DNA of 64,000 nucleotides, from NCBI RefSeq assembly GCF_009696375.1, contig NZ_VUMD01000013.1, forward strand, positions 54,876 through 118,875, in the 5' to 3' direction. Shown here in pieces: positions 1 through 9,372 of the stretch. The notes below the pieces were generated by a model. That model was not told where the DNA came from. It did no database searches and saw only the letters and a list, made by a program, of their open reading frames with translations. The position numbers were made by a program, and so were the translations under genes. This stretch comes from Clostridium porci (GTDB lineage Bacteria > Bacillota > Clostridia > Lachnospirales > Lachnospiraceae). Position 1 is the first letter of the stretch. Each line of letters starts with the position of its first letter.

Positions 1-196
1 TATATTGAAATAAGACTATTGGCTTTAGACAATGGATAGTTCACAGACGAAGGATTATGAACCATTCTGCCGGCGGTATCCATGAACTTACATGGTTCGG
101 CGCAGACGCGCCGATTCTTGACAATCCGCCGGGATGTTTAAAAAGGAAACTGCTATCTGGGGAAGGCCTTCTCCAAATTGCTTACAGGAGGCATAT

Positions 197-1057
197 ATGG
201 CTGAATACCGTCAGAAAAAAATTGCGATGATTAACGACCTCTCAGGCTATGGCCGCTGTTCTCTGACAGTGGCGATTCCTATTTTATCTGCTATGAAAAT
301 TCAGTGCTGTCCCATACCTACCTCTATTTTATCCAACCACACGGGATTTCCTGTGTATTTTTTTGATGATTACTCGGAGAAAATACCGGCTTATATAAAA
401 AAATGGAAGGAGCTTAAGCTCTCCTTTGACGGGATTGTCAGCGGATTCCTGGGTTCTGAGGCCCAGATAGAGATGGTAAAGGAAATCATACGGGACTTTG
501 GCAGTAAGGATACTGCCATTATCATAGACCCGATTATGGGAGACCACGGAGAAACCTATGCCACGTTCACTTCAGCTCTCTGTACTCGCATGAGGGAACT
601 GGTGGCTATGGGTAACGTAGTGACTCCCAATCTGACAGAGGCCTGCATCCTGACGGACAGGCCCTTTTGCAGCCAGGGATGGACCAGAGAGAAATTAAAG
701 GCTCTGGCAAGGAATATACAGGACATGGGGCCCAGAGCTGTTGTGATTACAGGCGTGAATCAGGGGGGATATGTAGTCAATGTAGTGGCTGATGGAGCAA
801 AGGAGATCACATTTTTAAAGACCATCCGTATCGGTCGTGAACGGCCGGGGACCGGAGATGTATTTTCATCTGTCATAGCCTCCTGCATAGTGGCAGGCTG
901 GGAGCTGAATGAGGCAGTACGCCTGGCAGCCTCCTTTGTCAAGAAATGCATTAGACGTTCTGAGGAACTGGATATTCCGCTTCAGAATGGAGTATGCTTT
1001 GAGGAGCTTTTAGGTGTGCTGGTTCATGCGGCAGATAAAAAAAGCTTTAGGACTTAA
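197..1057 (+). CDS. pdxY: PfkB/ribokinase-fold pyridoxal (pyridoxamine) kinase, PdxY-like
   Basis: 286 residues. Salvage kinase expected to phosphorylate pyridoxal or pyridoxamine to the 5'-phosphate form of vitamin B6 in the cytoplasm. The N-terminal NDLSGYGRCSL segment, the PNLTEACIL segment and the C-terminal GTGDVFSS anion-hole motif with its catalytic Asp are those of the PdxK/PdxY branch of the ribokinase superfamily. I chose the ATG at 197 because AGGAGG lies at 186-191; an in-frame ATG at 134 would add 21 residues with no ribosome binding site. It stands alone upstream of serS. The family assignment is firm; pyridoxal versus another hydroxymethylpyrimidine-type substrate is inferred. 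Confidence 0.85.
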   Translation: MAEYRQKKIAMINDLSGYGRCSLTVAIPILSAMKIQCCPIPTSILSNHTGFPVYFFDDYSEKIPAYIKKWKELKLSFDGIVSGFLGSEAQIEMVKEIIRDFGSKDTAIIIDPIMGDHGETYATFTSALCTRMRELVAMGNVVTPNLTEACILTDRPFCSQGWTREKLKALARNIQDMGPRAVVITGVNQGGYVVNVVADGAKEITFLKTIRIGRERPGTGDVFSSVIASCIVAGWELNEAVRLAASFVKKCIRRSEELDIPLQNGVCFEELLGVLVHAADKKSFRT

Positions 1058-1223
1058 GGCGGTAAAACGGTTAAAGAGCCACGGGATGAAACGGGGAAAA
1101 TACGGACAAAACCCGAAAAAAGGGCTTTTATTTCCAAGTAAAATGTTATATACTCTTTAACAGTACAGAAGCGCCTGCCTGTATGCAGCAGGAATACCAT
1201 AAAGGAAACCCAGGAGGAGTACC

Positions 1224-2513
1224 ATGTTAGATTTAAGGTTTGTAAGAGAGAATCCAGAGCTTGTGAAACAGAACATTAAGAATAAATTTCAGGATACAAA
1301 GCTGCCTTTGGTGGATGAAGTGATTGAACTGGATGCGAGGTCACGGGCGACCCAAAAGGAAGCGGACGATCTCCGAGCCAGCCGCAACAAGCTGTCGAAG
1401 GAAATCGGCATGCTCATGGGTCAGGGAAAGAAGGAGGAGGCTGAGGCGGTGAAGGCTCAGGTAAGTGCAGGAGCTGCCCGTCTTGCCGCGCTGGAGGAAA
1501 GGGAAGCGCAGCTTTCTGAAAAGATTTTAAAGATCATGATGACCATCCCGAATATCATTGATCCAACCGTACCTATCGGTAGGGACGACAGTGAAAATGT
1601 GGAGGTACAGCGCTACGGCGATCCGGTTGTGCCTGAGTTTGAAATTCCTTACCACACGGAGATTATGGAGCGGTTTAACGGCATTGACCTGGACGCTGCC
1701 AGAAGAGTGGCAGGCAACGGCTTTTATTATCTTATGGGAGACATTGCAAGACTTCACTCTTCCGTCATTTCTTACGCAAGGGATTTTATGATTGACAGAG
1801 GCTTTACCTATTGTGTACCCCCCTTTATGATCCGCAGCAACGTAGTAACCGGCGTTATGAGCTTTGCTGAGATGGATGCTATGATGTACAAGATTGAGGG
1901 GGAGGATCTGTATCTGATAGGTACAAGCGAGCACTCTATGATTGGAAAATTTATTGACACCATCACTCCAGAGGCACAGCTCCCCCAAACTCTCACCAGC
2001 TATTCCCCATGCTTTCGCAAGGAGAAGGGGGCCCACGGAATTGAGGAGAGAGGTGTATACCGTATCCATCAGTTTGAAAAGCAGGAGATGATTGTAGTCT
2101 GCAAGCCGGAGGAAAGCCCTATGTGGTACGACAGGCTTTGGCAGAACACGGTGGATCTGTTCCGCACTCTGGATATTCCGGTTCGCACTCTGGAGTGCTG
2201 CTCCGGCGATCTGGCTGATCTGAAGGTGAAATCTGTGGACGTGGAGGCCTGGTCTCCAAGACAGCAGAAGTATTTTGAGGTGGGAAGCTGCTCCAATTTG
2301 GGAGATGCCCAGGCCCGCCGTCTGCGCATCCGAGTGCAGGGTGAGGAGGGAAGTAAATATCTGGCCCACACCCTGAATAACACCGTAGCTGCACCGCCCC
2401 GTATGCTCATCGCCTTTTTGGAAAATAATCTCCAGGCAGATGGAAGCGTAAGGATTCCTGCGGCTCTTCGGCCTTATATGGGCGGGAAGGAAGTCATGGT
2501 TCCTGTGAAATAA
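1224..2513 (+). CDS. serS: Seryl-tRNA synthetase with an atypical motif 3
   Basis: 429 residues. Class II aminoacyl-tRNA synthetase charging tRNA-Ser. The N-terminal ~110 residues form the charged coiled-coil arm that binds the long variable arm of tRNA-Ser. The catalytic part shows TSEHSMIG, motif 2 CFRKEKGAHGIEERGVYRIH and the FEVGSCSNLGD segment. Motif 3 reads NNTVAAPPRMLIAFLEN where ordinary bacterial enzymes have a GSGLAVGR-type sequence; the form seen recalls archaeal/halophile-like SerRS. The start has AGGAGGAG just upstream. No T-box signature (AGGGTGGNACCGCG) is present in the 166-bp leader. Function is secure; whether this is the only SerRS in the genome cannot be told. Confidence 0.93.
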   Translation: MLDLRFVRENPELVKQNIKNKFQDTKLPLVDEVIELDARSRATQKEADDLRASRNKLSKEIGMLMGQGKKEEAEAVKAQVSAGAARLAALEEREAQLSEKILKIMMTIPNIIDPTVPIGRDDSENVEVQRYGDPVVPEFEIPYHTEIMERFNGIDLDAARRVAGNGFYYLMGDIARLHSSVISYARDFMIDRGFTYCVPPFMIRSNVVTGVMSFAEMDAMMYKIEGEDLYLIGTSEHSMIGKFIDTITPEAQLPQTLTSYSPCFRKEKGAHGIEERGVYRIHQFEKQEMIVVCKPEESPMWYDRLWQNTVDLFRTLDIPVRTLECCSGDLADLKVKSVDVEAWSPRQQKYFEVGSCSNLGDAQARRLRIRVQGEEGSKYLAHTLNNTVAAPPRMLIAFLENNLQADGSVRIPAALRPYMGGKEVMVPVK

Positions 2514-2597
2514 GCATTTGGATAAGATTTGTAAAGGACTTGCTTGTCACTTGCGATGCAGGCCCGCTACTAGAAAGAACATGCAGAGGAGGGAATT

Positions 2598-2966
2598 ATG
2601 ATTACATTTAATCATTTTAATTTTAATGTCTTAAATTTGGAAAGGAGTCTGGCTTTCTACAAGGAAGCTTTAGGGCTGGAGCCGGTGAGGGAGAAGGAGG
2701 CTTCGGACGGTTCCTTTAAGCTGGTGTATCTGGGAGACGGAGCAACCGGCTTTACGTTGGAGCTTACCTGGCTGAGAGACAGAACCGAGCCATACAATCT
2801 GGGAGAGTGTGAGTATCATCTGGCCTTTCACGCCGGCGATTATGACGCAGCCCACAAACGCCATGAAGAAATGGGCTGTATATGCTATGAAAATCCAGGT
2901 ATGGGTATTTACTTCATCAAAGATCCCGACGGCTACTGGCTGGAGATAATCCCAGCCAGAAAATAA
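2598..2966 (+). CDS. VOC-family protein, glyoxalase I-like
   Basis: 122 residues, the usual size of a single-chain vicinal oxygen chelate protein made of two beta-alpha-beta-beta-beta modules. FNHFNFNVLNLERSLAFYKE at the N-terminus supplies the first metal His, and the C-terminal IKDPDGYWLEII carries the family's metal-binding Glu. These match lactoylglutathione-lyase-like enzymes that act on methylglyoxal adducts, but many VOC proteins have other substrates, so the substrate is inferred. AGGAGGG precedes the ATG. It sits 84 bp after serS and 32 bp before a small membrane protein gene on the same strand. Confidence 0.8.
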   Translation: MITFNHFNFNVLNLERSLAFYKEALGLEPVREKEASDGSFKLVYLGDGATGFTLELTWLRDRTEPYNLGECEYHLAFHAGDYDAAHKRHEEMGCICYENPGMGIYFIKDPDGYWLEIIPARK

Positions 2967-2998
2967 GGTTCAGACAATAAGGCAATAGGAGGGCGAGA

Positions 2999-3469
2999 AT
3001 GCAAAATCTGACATTGGTTTTAGTAGGCTTTTTTTCAATTTTGGTTTTTATAAGTTTAATCTTACTGGTTATTTATATTCTTGCGTACTGGTTTATCTTC
3101 TCCAAAGCAGGGGAGCCGGGATGGAAGGCTTTGATTCCCTTTTACTCCACATACACAGTATTTAAGCTGACCTGGAATACGAAGATGTTTGCTCTTTATA
3201 TGGGGCTTTTTGTTATAACGAATATTTTGGTATGGATAGGGGGAGCTGCTGTTGTTGTCAGCTATTTGTTTTCTTTGGGAACCATGGTTGTATCTATTCT
3301 AAGCTGCGTAAGTTTGGGACTGTCATTTGGCAAAGGCCCTGGATTTATTATAGGCCTGGTGTTCCTGAATCCCATTTTCCTGCTGATTCTGGCCTTTGAC
3401 CGTTCACGTTATCTTGGGCCGGAGGGCAAGGGGACTGCTGTTGGTGGCGGCATTGATTCCATGGAATAA
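2999..3469 (+). CDS. Small polytopic membrane protein, DUF5684-like
   Basis: 156 residues with a strongly hydrophobic first segment (about residues 6-33), a short loop SKAGEPGWKALIPFYSTY, then further membrane segments at about 62-85, 90-110 and 118-138. The GWKALIPFYSTY-type loop is typical of a small uncharacterised membrane family often labelled DUF5684 or signal-peptidase-like. No catalytic residues are evident and no function is proposed. AGGAGGGCGAGA lies before the start. A strong hairpin terminator follows directly, so this gene ends the plus-strand run. Confidence 0.65.
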   Translation: MQNLTLVLVGFFSILVFISLILLVIYILAYWFIFSKAGEPGWKALIPFYSTYTVFKLTWNTKMFALYMGLFVITNILVWIGGAAVVVSYLFSLGTMVVSILSCVSLGLSFGKGPGFIIGLVFLNPIFLLILAFDRSRYLGPEGKGTAVGGGIDSME

Positions 3470-3475
3470 AGAATA

Positions 3476-3522
3476 AGCCTGCGAGCATGTGTTCCGCAAG
3501 GGAAAGCTCTCAGGCTTTTTTC
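3476..3522 (+). terminator. Rho-independent terminator
   Basis: Inverted repeat AGCCTGCGAGC / GCTCTCAGGCT (one mismatch) followed by a T tract. It closes the plus-strand transcript and separates it from pyrI, which converges from the right. Confidence 0.8.
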
Positions 3523-3530
3523 ATTCAGTA

Positions 3531-3962
3531 TTATATATATTCGCTGTACCGTTCCTCACAATATTGACACCGGTAGGTCTCCGTCTTTTCGTCTGCCAGA
3601 TAAAAGATATGGGGCAGCTCCTGCTCGATGGAGGTAATGCAGCGGGGATTTTTGCACTGAATCACATTCGTTAGCTTCTTGGGAAGCCTCAGCCGCTTTT
3701 TCTCCGCAATATTGCTGCCACGTATAATATTTACTGTGATATTGTGGTCTATGTATCCCAGCATTTCCAAATCTACAATATCCAGTCCGCCTTCAATTTT
3801 AATAATATCCTTGCGTCCCATTTTGCTGCTTCGTGCGTTTTTAATAATCGCTACCTGACAGTCCAGTTTATCCAGACCTAAATGGTAGTAGATATCCAGG
3901 CTTTTGCCTGCCTCGATATGATCAAGGACGATGCCCTCCTGCAATCCGCTGATGTTTAACAT
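3531..3962 (-). CDS. pyrI: Aspartate carbamoyltransferase regulatory chain
   Basis: 143 residues. Binds the nucleotide effectors of ATCase and holds catalytic trimers together. The N-terminal allosteric domain shows [20 protein letters not shown]; the C-terminal zinc domain carries four cysteines in a CKNPRCI ... CQYCE pattern, as in E. coli PyrI (153 residues). It overlaps the end of pyrB by seven bases (ATGTTAA), so the two are translationally coupled and should form the dodecameric, feedback-regulated enzyme of pyrimidine biosynthesis. Confidence 0.95.
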   Translation of the reverse strand: MLNISGLQEGIVLDHIEAGKSLDIYYHLGLDKLDCQVAIIKNARSSKMGRKDIIKIEGGLDIVDLEMLGYIDHNITVNIIRGSNIAEKKRLRLPKKLTNVIQCKNPRCITSIEQELPHIFYLADEKTETYRCQYCEERYSEYI

Positions 3963-4879
3963 GGCCTCTCCACCTCCAGTAATGTCATGATTAAGGCCAT
4001 ACGAACATAAACTCCGTACTGGGCCTGTTTAAAGTAAGCTGCTCTTGGATCTTCATCCACCTCAACGGAAATCTCATTGACTCTCGGAAGGGGATGAAGA
4101 ACAAACATATCCGGCCTGGCCAGCTTCATTTTTTTCTTGTCCAGAATATAGCAGTTTTTTAGGCGGATGTAATCTTCCTCGTTGAAAAAGCGTTCCTTTT
4201 GAACACGGGTCATGTACAGGATGTCCAGCTGACCGATCGCTTCATCCAAGTTTCCAACCTCTTCAAAGTTAATGGAATTTGCCTTTAATACATCTTCACG
4301 AATGTTATCAGGAATCCGAAGCTCCGGAGGGGATATAAGGATAAATTTTATATTGGGGTAGCGTACCATGGCGTTGATAAGAGAATGTACGGTGCGTCCG
4401 AATTTCAAGTCGCCGCAGAGTCCCACGGTCAGGCTGTTAAGACGTCCCTTTAAGGAACGGATAGTCATAAGATCCGTTAAGGTCTGAGTAGGATGCTGAT
4501 GTCCTCCATCGCCTGCGTTGATAATTGGAATTTCAGCCTTTTGAGCGGCGACAAATGCAGCTCCTTCTTTAGGATGGCGCATAGCGCAGATATCGGAATA
4601 GCAGGAGATCATGCGGATGGTGTCCGCAACACTTTCGCCCTTTGCGGCGGAGCTTGCATTGGCAGATGAAAAGCCTAATACACTGCCGCCCAGGTTCAGC
4701 ATGGCAGCTTCAAAGCTCAAACGAGTTCTGGTGCTTGGTTCATAAAACAGAGTAGCCAGTTTCTTGCCGTCGCATACGTGAGCATATTTTGGGATATGCC
4801 CCTCGATATCTCTGGCAAGGGCCAGAAGGTCATCAATTTCCTCCACAGAGAAGTCTAAGGGATTCAGTAAATGTCTCAT
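3956..4879 (-). CDS. pyrB: Aspartate carbamoyltransferase catalytic chain
   Basis: 307 residues. Catalyses carbamoyl phosphate + aspartate to carbamoylaspartate, first committed step of UMP synthesis. The carbamoyl-phosphate loop [13 protein letters not shown], the [12 protein letters not shown] segment and the C-terminal HPLPRVNEI are diagnostic. I start it at 4879 because the reverse complement reads AAAGGAGTATCCC then ATG, and [10 protein letters not shown] is the usual N-terminus; an upstream in-frame ATG (4984) would add an unrelated 35-residue extension. First gene of a pyrBI operon transcribed leftwards, divergent from the ABC transporter operon. No PyrR anti-terminator structure was identified in the 110-bp leader. 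Confidence 0.95.
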   Translation of the reverse strand: MRHLLNPLDFSVEEIDDLLALARDIEGHIPKYAHVCDGKKLATLFYEPSTRTRLSFEAAMLNLGGSVLGFSSANASSAAKGESVADTIRMISCYSDICAMRHPKEGAAFVAAQKAEIPIINAGDGGHQHPTQTLTDLMTIRSLKGRLNSLTVGLCGDLKFGRTVHSLINAMVRYPNIKFILISPPELRIPDNIREDVLKANSINFEEVGNLDEAIGQLDILYMTRVQKERFFNEEDYIRLKNCYILDKKKMKLARPDMFVLHPLPRVNEISVEVDEDPRAAYFKQAQYGVYVRMALIMTLLEVERPC

Positions 4880-4985
4880 GGGATACTCCTTTGCCTTTAT
4901 GTTTGTTATTTTGGGAAATAATTCACACCCTACCAGTGCGATAGCCGGACCCGCCAGATATGGCACTGATTTGTGCCTCGTCATA

Positions 4986-5014
4986 TTTTTACACAGAAAG
5001 CTTTATAAGTCAAG
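4986..5014 (-). promoter_or_regulatory. Putative sigma-A promoter of pyrBI
   Basis: On the minus strand TTGACT (5014-5009), 17-bp spacer, TAAAAA (4991-4986) with a TG one base upstream. It lies about 110 bp before the pyrB start. Sequence match only. Confidence 0.5.
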
Positions 5015-5082
5015 CTGTTTTTTGACTTTTGGTAAATTCCTACTGTGTAATAAATTATTAAGGAACATTAAAGAAAAAAGGG

Positions 5083-5111
5083 TGAACAAAAAAGCCATGG
5101 TATGGTATACT
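5083..5111 (+). promoter_or_regulatory. Putative promoter of the MacB-like operon
   Basis: TGAACA (5083-5088), 17-bp spacer, TATACT (5106-5111). The -10 is good and the -35 weak. It lies 50 bp before the TTG start of the ATPase gene and is back-to-back with the pyrBI promoter. Confidence 0.45.
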
Positions 5112-5160
5112 AAATCAGTACAAGTATACATCTTATATCATTCACGAAAAGGAGTACGCT

Positions 5161-6072
5161 TTGGAGACGGAAAATTTACAGAAAAGTCAGGGTGCAGAAG
5201 GGGCTTCGATTGCTCAGGAAAAGACACCTGAGACACCTGAGAATAGGCCCGTGGCTATCAGAGTGAAGAATCTGTATAAGATATACAGGGTAGGAGAAAG
5301 CAAGGTTCGTGCTCTTAATGGCGTGGATTTTGAATTATATAAAGGCGAGTTTGTGGCTATCGTAGGTACATCTGGATCTGGAAAGTCCACCTTGCTGAAC
5401 ATGCTGGCCGGTCTGGAAAAGCCTACAAAGGGCGAGATTGAGATAGGAAAGGTACATATAGAGAAGCTGACAGAGCGTCAGCTGGTCACTTTTCGCCGTG
5501 AGAAGGTGGGCTTCATCTTTCAGGCATATAATCTCTTAAATACAATGAACGCAGTTGAAAATGTGGCCCTGCCGCTGGCTTTCAGGGGAATTTCCAAAAG
5601 GGAGCGTTTAAAGAGGGCCAAACGTTTTATGAAGCTGGTGGGCGTAGGAGATCAGGCCAATCATATGCCAAACCAGATGTCTGGCGGACAGCAGCAGAGA
5701 GTGGGCATCGCCAGGGCGCTGGTGGTGAATCCTCAGATTATATTTGCGGATGAGCCTACGGGAAACCTGGATTCAAAAACAACCATGGAGGTGCTGCGCC
5801 TGATGCAAAAGATTGTAAGGGAGCAGAACCAGACCCTGGTCATGGTTACTCATGATAACAATCTGGCCTCCTATGCGGATCGGAGAATCCGCATTGTGGA
5901 TGGAAAGATAGTGGGAATTGAGGTTGGAGCTAGGCCGGACGGAGAGCTGACTGATCGGTCGGAAGCCTGTCATCAGGAAGGGAACCAGGGAGGGGAGCAG
6001 GACGCTGCCAGGCTGCCGGAGCAGTCAGACAAGGAGGATATCACTGTTAAGGAGACCAGAGGAGCACAATGA
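5161..6072 (+). CDS. ABC transporter ATP-binding protein, MacB/LolD type
   Basis: 303 residues, TTG start with AAAGGAG at 5149-5155. Energises the permease two genes downstream. Walker A GTSGSGKST (about residues 75-83), Q-loop FIFQAYNL, signature MSGGQQQRVGIARAL and Walker B IIFADEPTGNLDS are intact, in the arrangement of the MacB/LolD/FtsE branch of exporters and mechanotransmitters. Two oddities: a ~30-residue acidic/polar N-terminal extension and a ~55-residue hydrophilic C-terminal tail beyond the usual end (after RIVDGKIVG). Its stop overlaps the next ATG (ATGA), so the three genes are coupled. Confidence 0.9.
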   Translation: METENLQKSQGAEGASIAQEKTPETPENRPVAIRVKNLYKIYRVGESKVRALNGVDFELYKGEFVAIVGTSGSGKSTLLNMLAGLEKPTKGEIEIGKVHIEKLTERQLVTFRREKVGFIFQAYNLLNTMNAVENVALPLAFRGISKRERLKRAKRFMKLVGVGDQANHMPNQMSGGQQQRVGIARALVVNPQIIFADEPTGNLDSKTTMEVLRLMQKIVREQNQTLVMVTHDNNLASYADRRIRIVDGKIVGIEVGARPDGELTDRSEACHQEGNQGGEQDAARLPEQSDKEDITVKETRGAQ

Positions 6073-7928
6073 AAATGAACATTCAAGCATTCACAAAACT
6101 GCATAAGAAGCTGGCAGCAGCTGGAGCGGCACTTCTGCTGTCTGTTACAGCTCTGTCCGCCACTGTATTGGCTTCAGATTTCAACATAGGCTACAGTACC
6201 AACGCCAGCAATAATGACTATGTATTTACTACTAAGGCTCCCAGGGGCAGGATTGGCAGTTCCATGTCCATTTCCTTCCGTATCCGCGCCACTGGAGAGG
6301 ATATGAAGAATTTAAAGGTCAGCCTTATGGAAACCTCGGATTTCCAGATGATAGAGCAGCGCGGCAATGGGGATTATACAGTGGATTACTATCCCTTTGA
6401 GATTACGGAAACCACCTTTAAGGGCAAATCCATAGGCGATATTAAAGCGGGAAATACCAAGAGCGTTTCCTTATCTGCCAATGTCCGCAGGGATGCCAAA
6501 CAGGGATATTACAGTATACCTCTCTATCTGGAGTGGGATGGAGGAAGTGATACCGACTACATTAATATCTGGATTTCCACTGATACTTCCTCAAGCACAG
6601 AGGATGAGGAGGACAAAAAGGAGGGAAATTATTTCGTCATTGGAGAGAACCAGTCTACTCCAAGAGGTGTGTATCCGAACGTGCTGAATTATACGGTGAA
6701 TTTCCGCAACCGCCGTTCTACCACAGCCCAGGATGTAACGATTCATATGGAGCTGTCAGAGGATAATGCAAAGTTTCCCTTTGAAATTAATGACGGGAAC
6801 TATGACAGAACCTTTGCGCGGGTGCAGCCTGACGAGACCGTATCTGCTTCCTACAGCATGGCTATACGAAAGGACTCCTATACCGGTTATTATCCTATTA
6901 AGTATACTATCACCTTCCGGTTAAGCTCAGAGGGAGATCTGCACACAGAGGAGGGAACCTTTTTCGTACATATCGTATCCAAAGATAAGGAAGACGATCT
7001 AAGAGATTTTGATGCCAACGACAGAACCAAGGCCAGGCTCATTGTGGACAGCTACCATACCATTCCAGAGACAATCTATGCAGGAGATGAGTTTGAGCTG
7101 GTGCTGAATATGAAGAACGCCTCTACCTCCGTGCCAGCAAGCAATATTTTGTTTAATCTGGAATCAGAAAAGGTTTCGGACAGCGCTGTCTTTACCACAG
7201 AGACAGGCTCCTCATCTCTGGTGGTCAATTCCCTGGCTGCAGGGCAGAGTACCGAGGTCAGGGCCAGATTTGTGGCCAGGGCAGGTGTGGATCAGCGCTC
7301 CTACGCTATTACCATCAAGGAGAAATATGACAGCCCTGAGTTTAAGAACGCGGAGGAGAGCATCGTGGTGGACATTCCAGTAAAGCAGTACGCAAGGCTC
7401 AGTACCAGTACCATTGATGTGATGCCTGACAGCATGGCGGTGGGCTCCGAATCCAACGTTATGTTTGGAATCAATAATACGGGAAAGGTGATTCTATACA
7501 ATGTAACTGTAACCTTTGAAGGCGATTCCATAAAAACCACAGATGCATATGTGGGCAATATCAAGCCGGGAGAAACGGGCAATGTGGATACGATGCTTAC
7601 CGGAATCAGCCCTACCACGAACGACGGAACCATAAAGATACGTATTCAATATGAAGATGAAAACGGAGTAGCTGCAGAGCCAGTGGAAAAAGAACTGACG
7701 CTGACGGTTACAGAGGACATGGGCGAGGAATTAGATATGGGTCTGGATCTTGGTCTGGAGGCAGGCGCGGCGGATATGGAAGGCGAGCTCTCCTACTGGG
7801 ATAAATACAAAGCGCTGATTGCAGCAGGGGCTGTAGCTGTGGTTGCGGCAGGCGTCATAATCGCCCTGCGCGTCAGGAAAAAGCGCAAAGCAGCCAAGGA
7901 AGAGGATGTAGATGATGAGATTTCCTGA
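6069..7928 (+). CDS. Secreted, membrane-anchored CARDB/NEW3-like protein partner of a MacB-type ABC system
   Basis: 619 residues. N-terminal signal peptide (about 1-35, charged KLHKK then a hydrophobic stretch ending ATVLAS), a long extracytoplasmic part with repeated beta-sandwich modules of the CARDB / alpha-galactosidase-NEW3 kind (about 45-170, 190-300, 330-440, 450-550), and a C-terminal membrane helix near 582-602 followed by the basic tail RVRKKRKAAK. This is COG1361-like architecture, commonly linked to MacB-type permeases in Clostridia. It probably acts as the extracellular adaptor or substrate-binding arm of the transporter. Short acidic ends (EDVDDEIS) overlap the next gene by 17 bases. 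Confidence 0.75.
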   Translation: MKMNIQAFTKLHKKLAAAGAALLLSVTALSATVLASDFNIGYSTNASNNDYVFTTKAPRGRIGSSMSISFRIRATGEDMKNLKVSLMETSDFQMIEQRGNGDYTVDYYPFEITETTFKGKSIGDIKAGNTKSVSLSANVRRDAKQGYYSIPLYLEWDGGSDTDYINIWISTDTSSSTEDEEDKKEGNYFVIGENQSTPRGVYPNVLNYTVNFRNRRSTTAQDVTIHMELSEDNAKFPFEINDGNYDRTFARVQPDETVSASYSMAIRKDSYTGYYPIKYTITFRLSSEGDLHTEEGTFFVHIVSKDKEDDLRDFDANDRTKARLIVDSYHTIPETIYAGDEFELVLNMKNASTSVPASNILFNLESEKVSDSAVFTTETGSSSLVVNSLAAGQSTEVRARFVARAGVDQRSYAITIKEKYDSPEFKNAEESIVVDIPVKQYARLSTSTIDVMPDSMAVGSESNVMFGINNTGKVILYNVTVTFEGDSIKTTDAYVGNIKPGETGNVDTMLTGISPTTNDGTIKIRIQYEDENGVAAEPVEKELTLTVTEDMGEELDMGLDLGLEAGAADMEGELSYWDKYKALIAAGAVAVVAAGVIIALRVRKKRKAAKEEDVDDEIS

Positions 7929-9306
7929 TCTTCTGATCATGAGCATTAACAACTTACGGCGCAGGAAGCTCAGGACTGTACTTACGGTATTGGGCGTTAT
8001 CATAGGAACGGCTTCCATTGTGGTTATGGTTTCTTTAGGAATCGGCCTGGATCAGATGTTTATGGAACAGCTTTCCTCTTGGGGCAGCCTGACTACCATT
8101 GAGGTAAGTCCCAGCGGAGGAAGCGGGGCTGTCTTTGCTGGAAGCAATTCCGGCTCTAAAGCTCCGGAGCCTGTATACATTACAGACGAGATGATTGAAA
8201 AGTTTGAGCGGCTTGATTATGTAACGGGAGTCTCTCCCATCCTGGAGATCAACGTCATGATACGTCAGGGTGTTTACGAGGCACAGTATATAAATATACG
8301 TGGGGTAGGACAGAACTATCTAAAGCAGCTGTCCCTGGGTGAAGGGCGCATCCCTGAGCCTGGAGAGTTGGGCCTTGTGTTCGGAAATACGGTGCTGCAG
8401 GATTTCCATAATTCCAAAACAGGTCGTGGATACTGGGATACTGGAGAGCTTCCGCAGGTGGATCTCCTTGGAAAACCCCTTTTTGTTATTTTTGATATGG
8501 AGGCCTACTATCAAAGCAAGAACAACGGCAGCGCAGGCGGAGAAACGGGGGAAGGGCAGACCGCTGTGAAGCCTCCAAAGAAATATATGCTTAACGGACT
8601 GGGAGTTCTGGAAGGAGGGCCTGAGGATTGGGGACCTAATTCCTATAGTGTTTTAACGGATGTGGATGGGCTAAAGGCCCAGCTAAGAAGGGTCTTTAAA
8701 AAAGGGACGGTGATTCCGGGACAGCCTACGAACAAAAAGGGAAAGCCTTTGAATTACATCACCTATAACCGTGCTCAGATTTATGTGGACGAGATTGACA
8801 ATGTTAAAGCAGTTCAGAACATGGTGGCTGATATGGGCTTTCAGGTCAGCAGTCAGATGGAATGGATGGAGAGTACCAAGCAGCAGTCAAGTATGATACA
8901 GGCTGTTCTGGGAGGAATCGGAGCTGTGTCCTTGCTTGTGGCGGCTATCGGCATTGCCAATACTATGATGATGTCCATTTATGAACGCACCAAGGAAATA
9001 GGAGTTATGAAGGTTCTGGGCTGTGACATGGGGAATATACGAAATATGTTCCTGATCGAGTCAGGTGTTATCGGCTTTATGGGCGGCGTCATAGGAATCG
9101 GCTTCAGCTATGCCATTTCTTGTGTGATTAACCGGTTTGTAAATATGGAGGCCATGAACGGACTGACCGGAGAGCTGTCCAGGATTCCTCCCTGGCTGTC
9201 TCTGGCAGCGGTAGCTTTTGCCATTTTTGTAGGTATGGCCGCAGGTTTTATGCCTGCTATGAGGGCAATGAAGCTGAGTCCTCTGGCAGCTATACGGAAT
9301 GAATAA
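7912..9306 (+). CDS. MacB/FtsX-like ABC permease
   Basis: 464 residues. One N-terminal membrane helix (about 20-42), a large extracytoplasmic MacB-PCD domain (about 45-335), then the three FtsX-type helices (about 345-370, 390-415, 435-458). The segment MMSIYERTKEIGVMKVLGC is the coupling-loop signature of FtsX/MacB permeases. The extracytoplasmic domain is interrupted by a ~110-residue region rich in Gly/Pro (about 180-290) that may be lineage specific. Third gene of the operon after the ATPase and the CARDB protein. Substrate is unknown; antimicrobial peptide/antibiotic export or envelope signalling are the usual roles. Confidence 0.85.
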   Translation: MMRFPDLLIMSINNLRRRKLRTVLTVLGVIIGTASIVVMVSLGIGLDQMFMEQLSSWGSLTTIEVSPSGGSGAVFAGSNSGSKAPEPVYITDEMIEKFERLDYVTGVSPILEINVMIRQGVYEAQYINIRGVGQNYLKQLSLGEGRIPEPGELGLVFGNTVLQDFHNSKTGRGYWDTGELPQVDLLGKPLFVIFDMEAYYQSKNNGSAGGETGEGQTAVKPPKKYMLNGLGVLEGGPEDWGPNSYSVLTDVDGLKAQLRRVFKKGTVIPGQPTNKKGKPLNYITYNRAQIYVDEIDNVKAVQNMVADMGFQVSSQMEWMESTKQQSSMIQAVLGGIGAVSLLVAAIGIANTMMMSIYERTKEIGVMKVLGCDMGNIRNMFLIESGVIGFMGGVIGIGFSYAISCVINRFVNMEAMNGLTGELSRIPPWLSLAAVAFAIFVGMAAGFMPAMRAMKLSPLAAIRNE

Positions 9307-9372
9307 TAAATTAATAAGCAAATCTTCTAAGAATGTGTTGCAATATTAGCAAAAAAGATATATAGTAATGGT

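Noticed and set aside
1058..1223. T-box leader for serS
   Set aside because: Only 166 bp, without the conserved T-box bulge AGGGTGGNACCGCG or a terminator hairpin.
1527..2369. Long minus-strand open frame (280 codons) opposite serS
   Set aside because: No ribosome binding site, no recognisable domain, and it is fully inside the well-supported serS gene; a codon-bias shadow.
4879..4984. N-terminal extension of PyrB to the upstream ATG
   Set aside because: The 35 extra residues do not resemble PyrB, and the internal ATG has a good AAAGGAG site.
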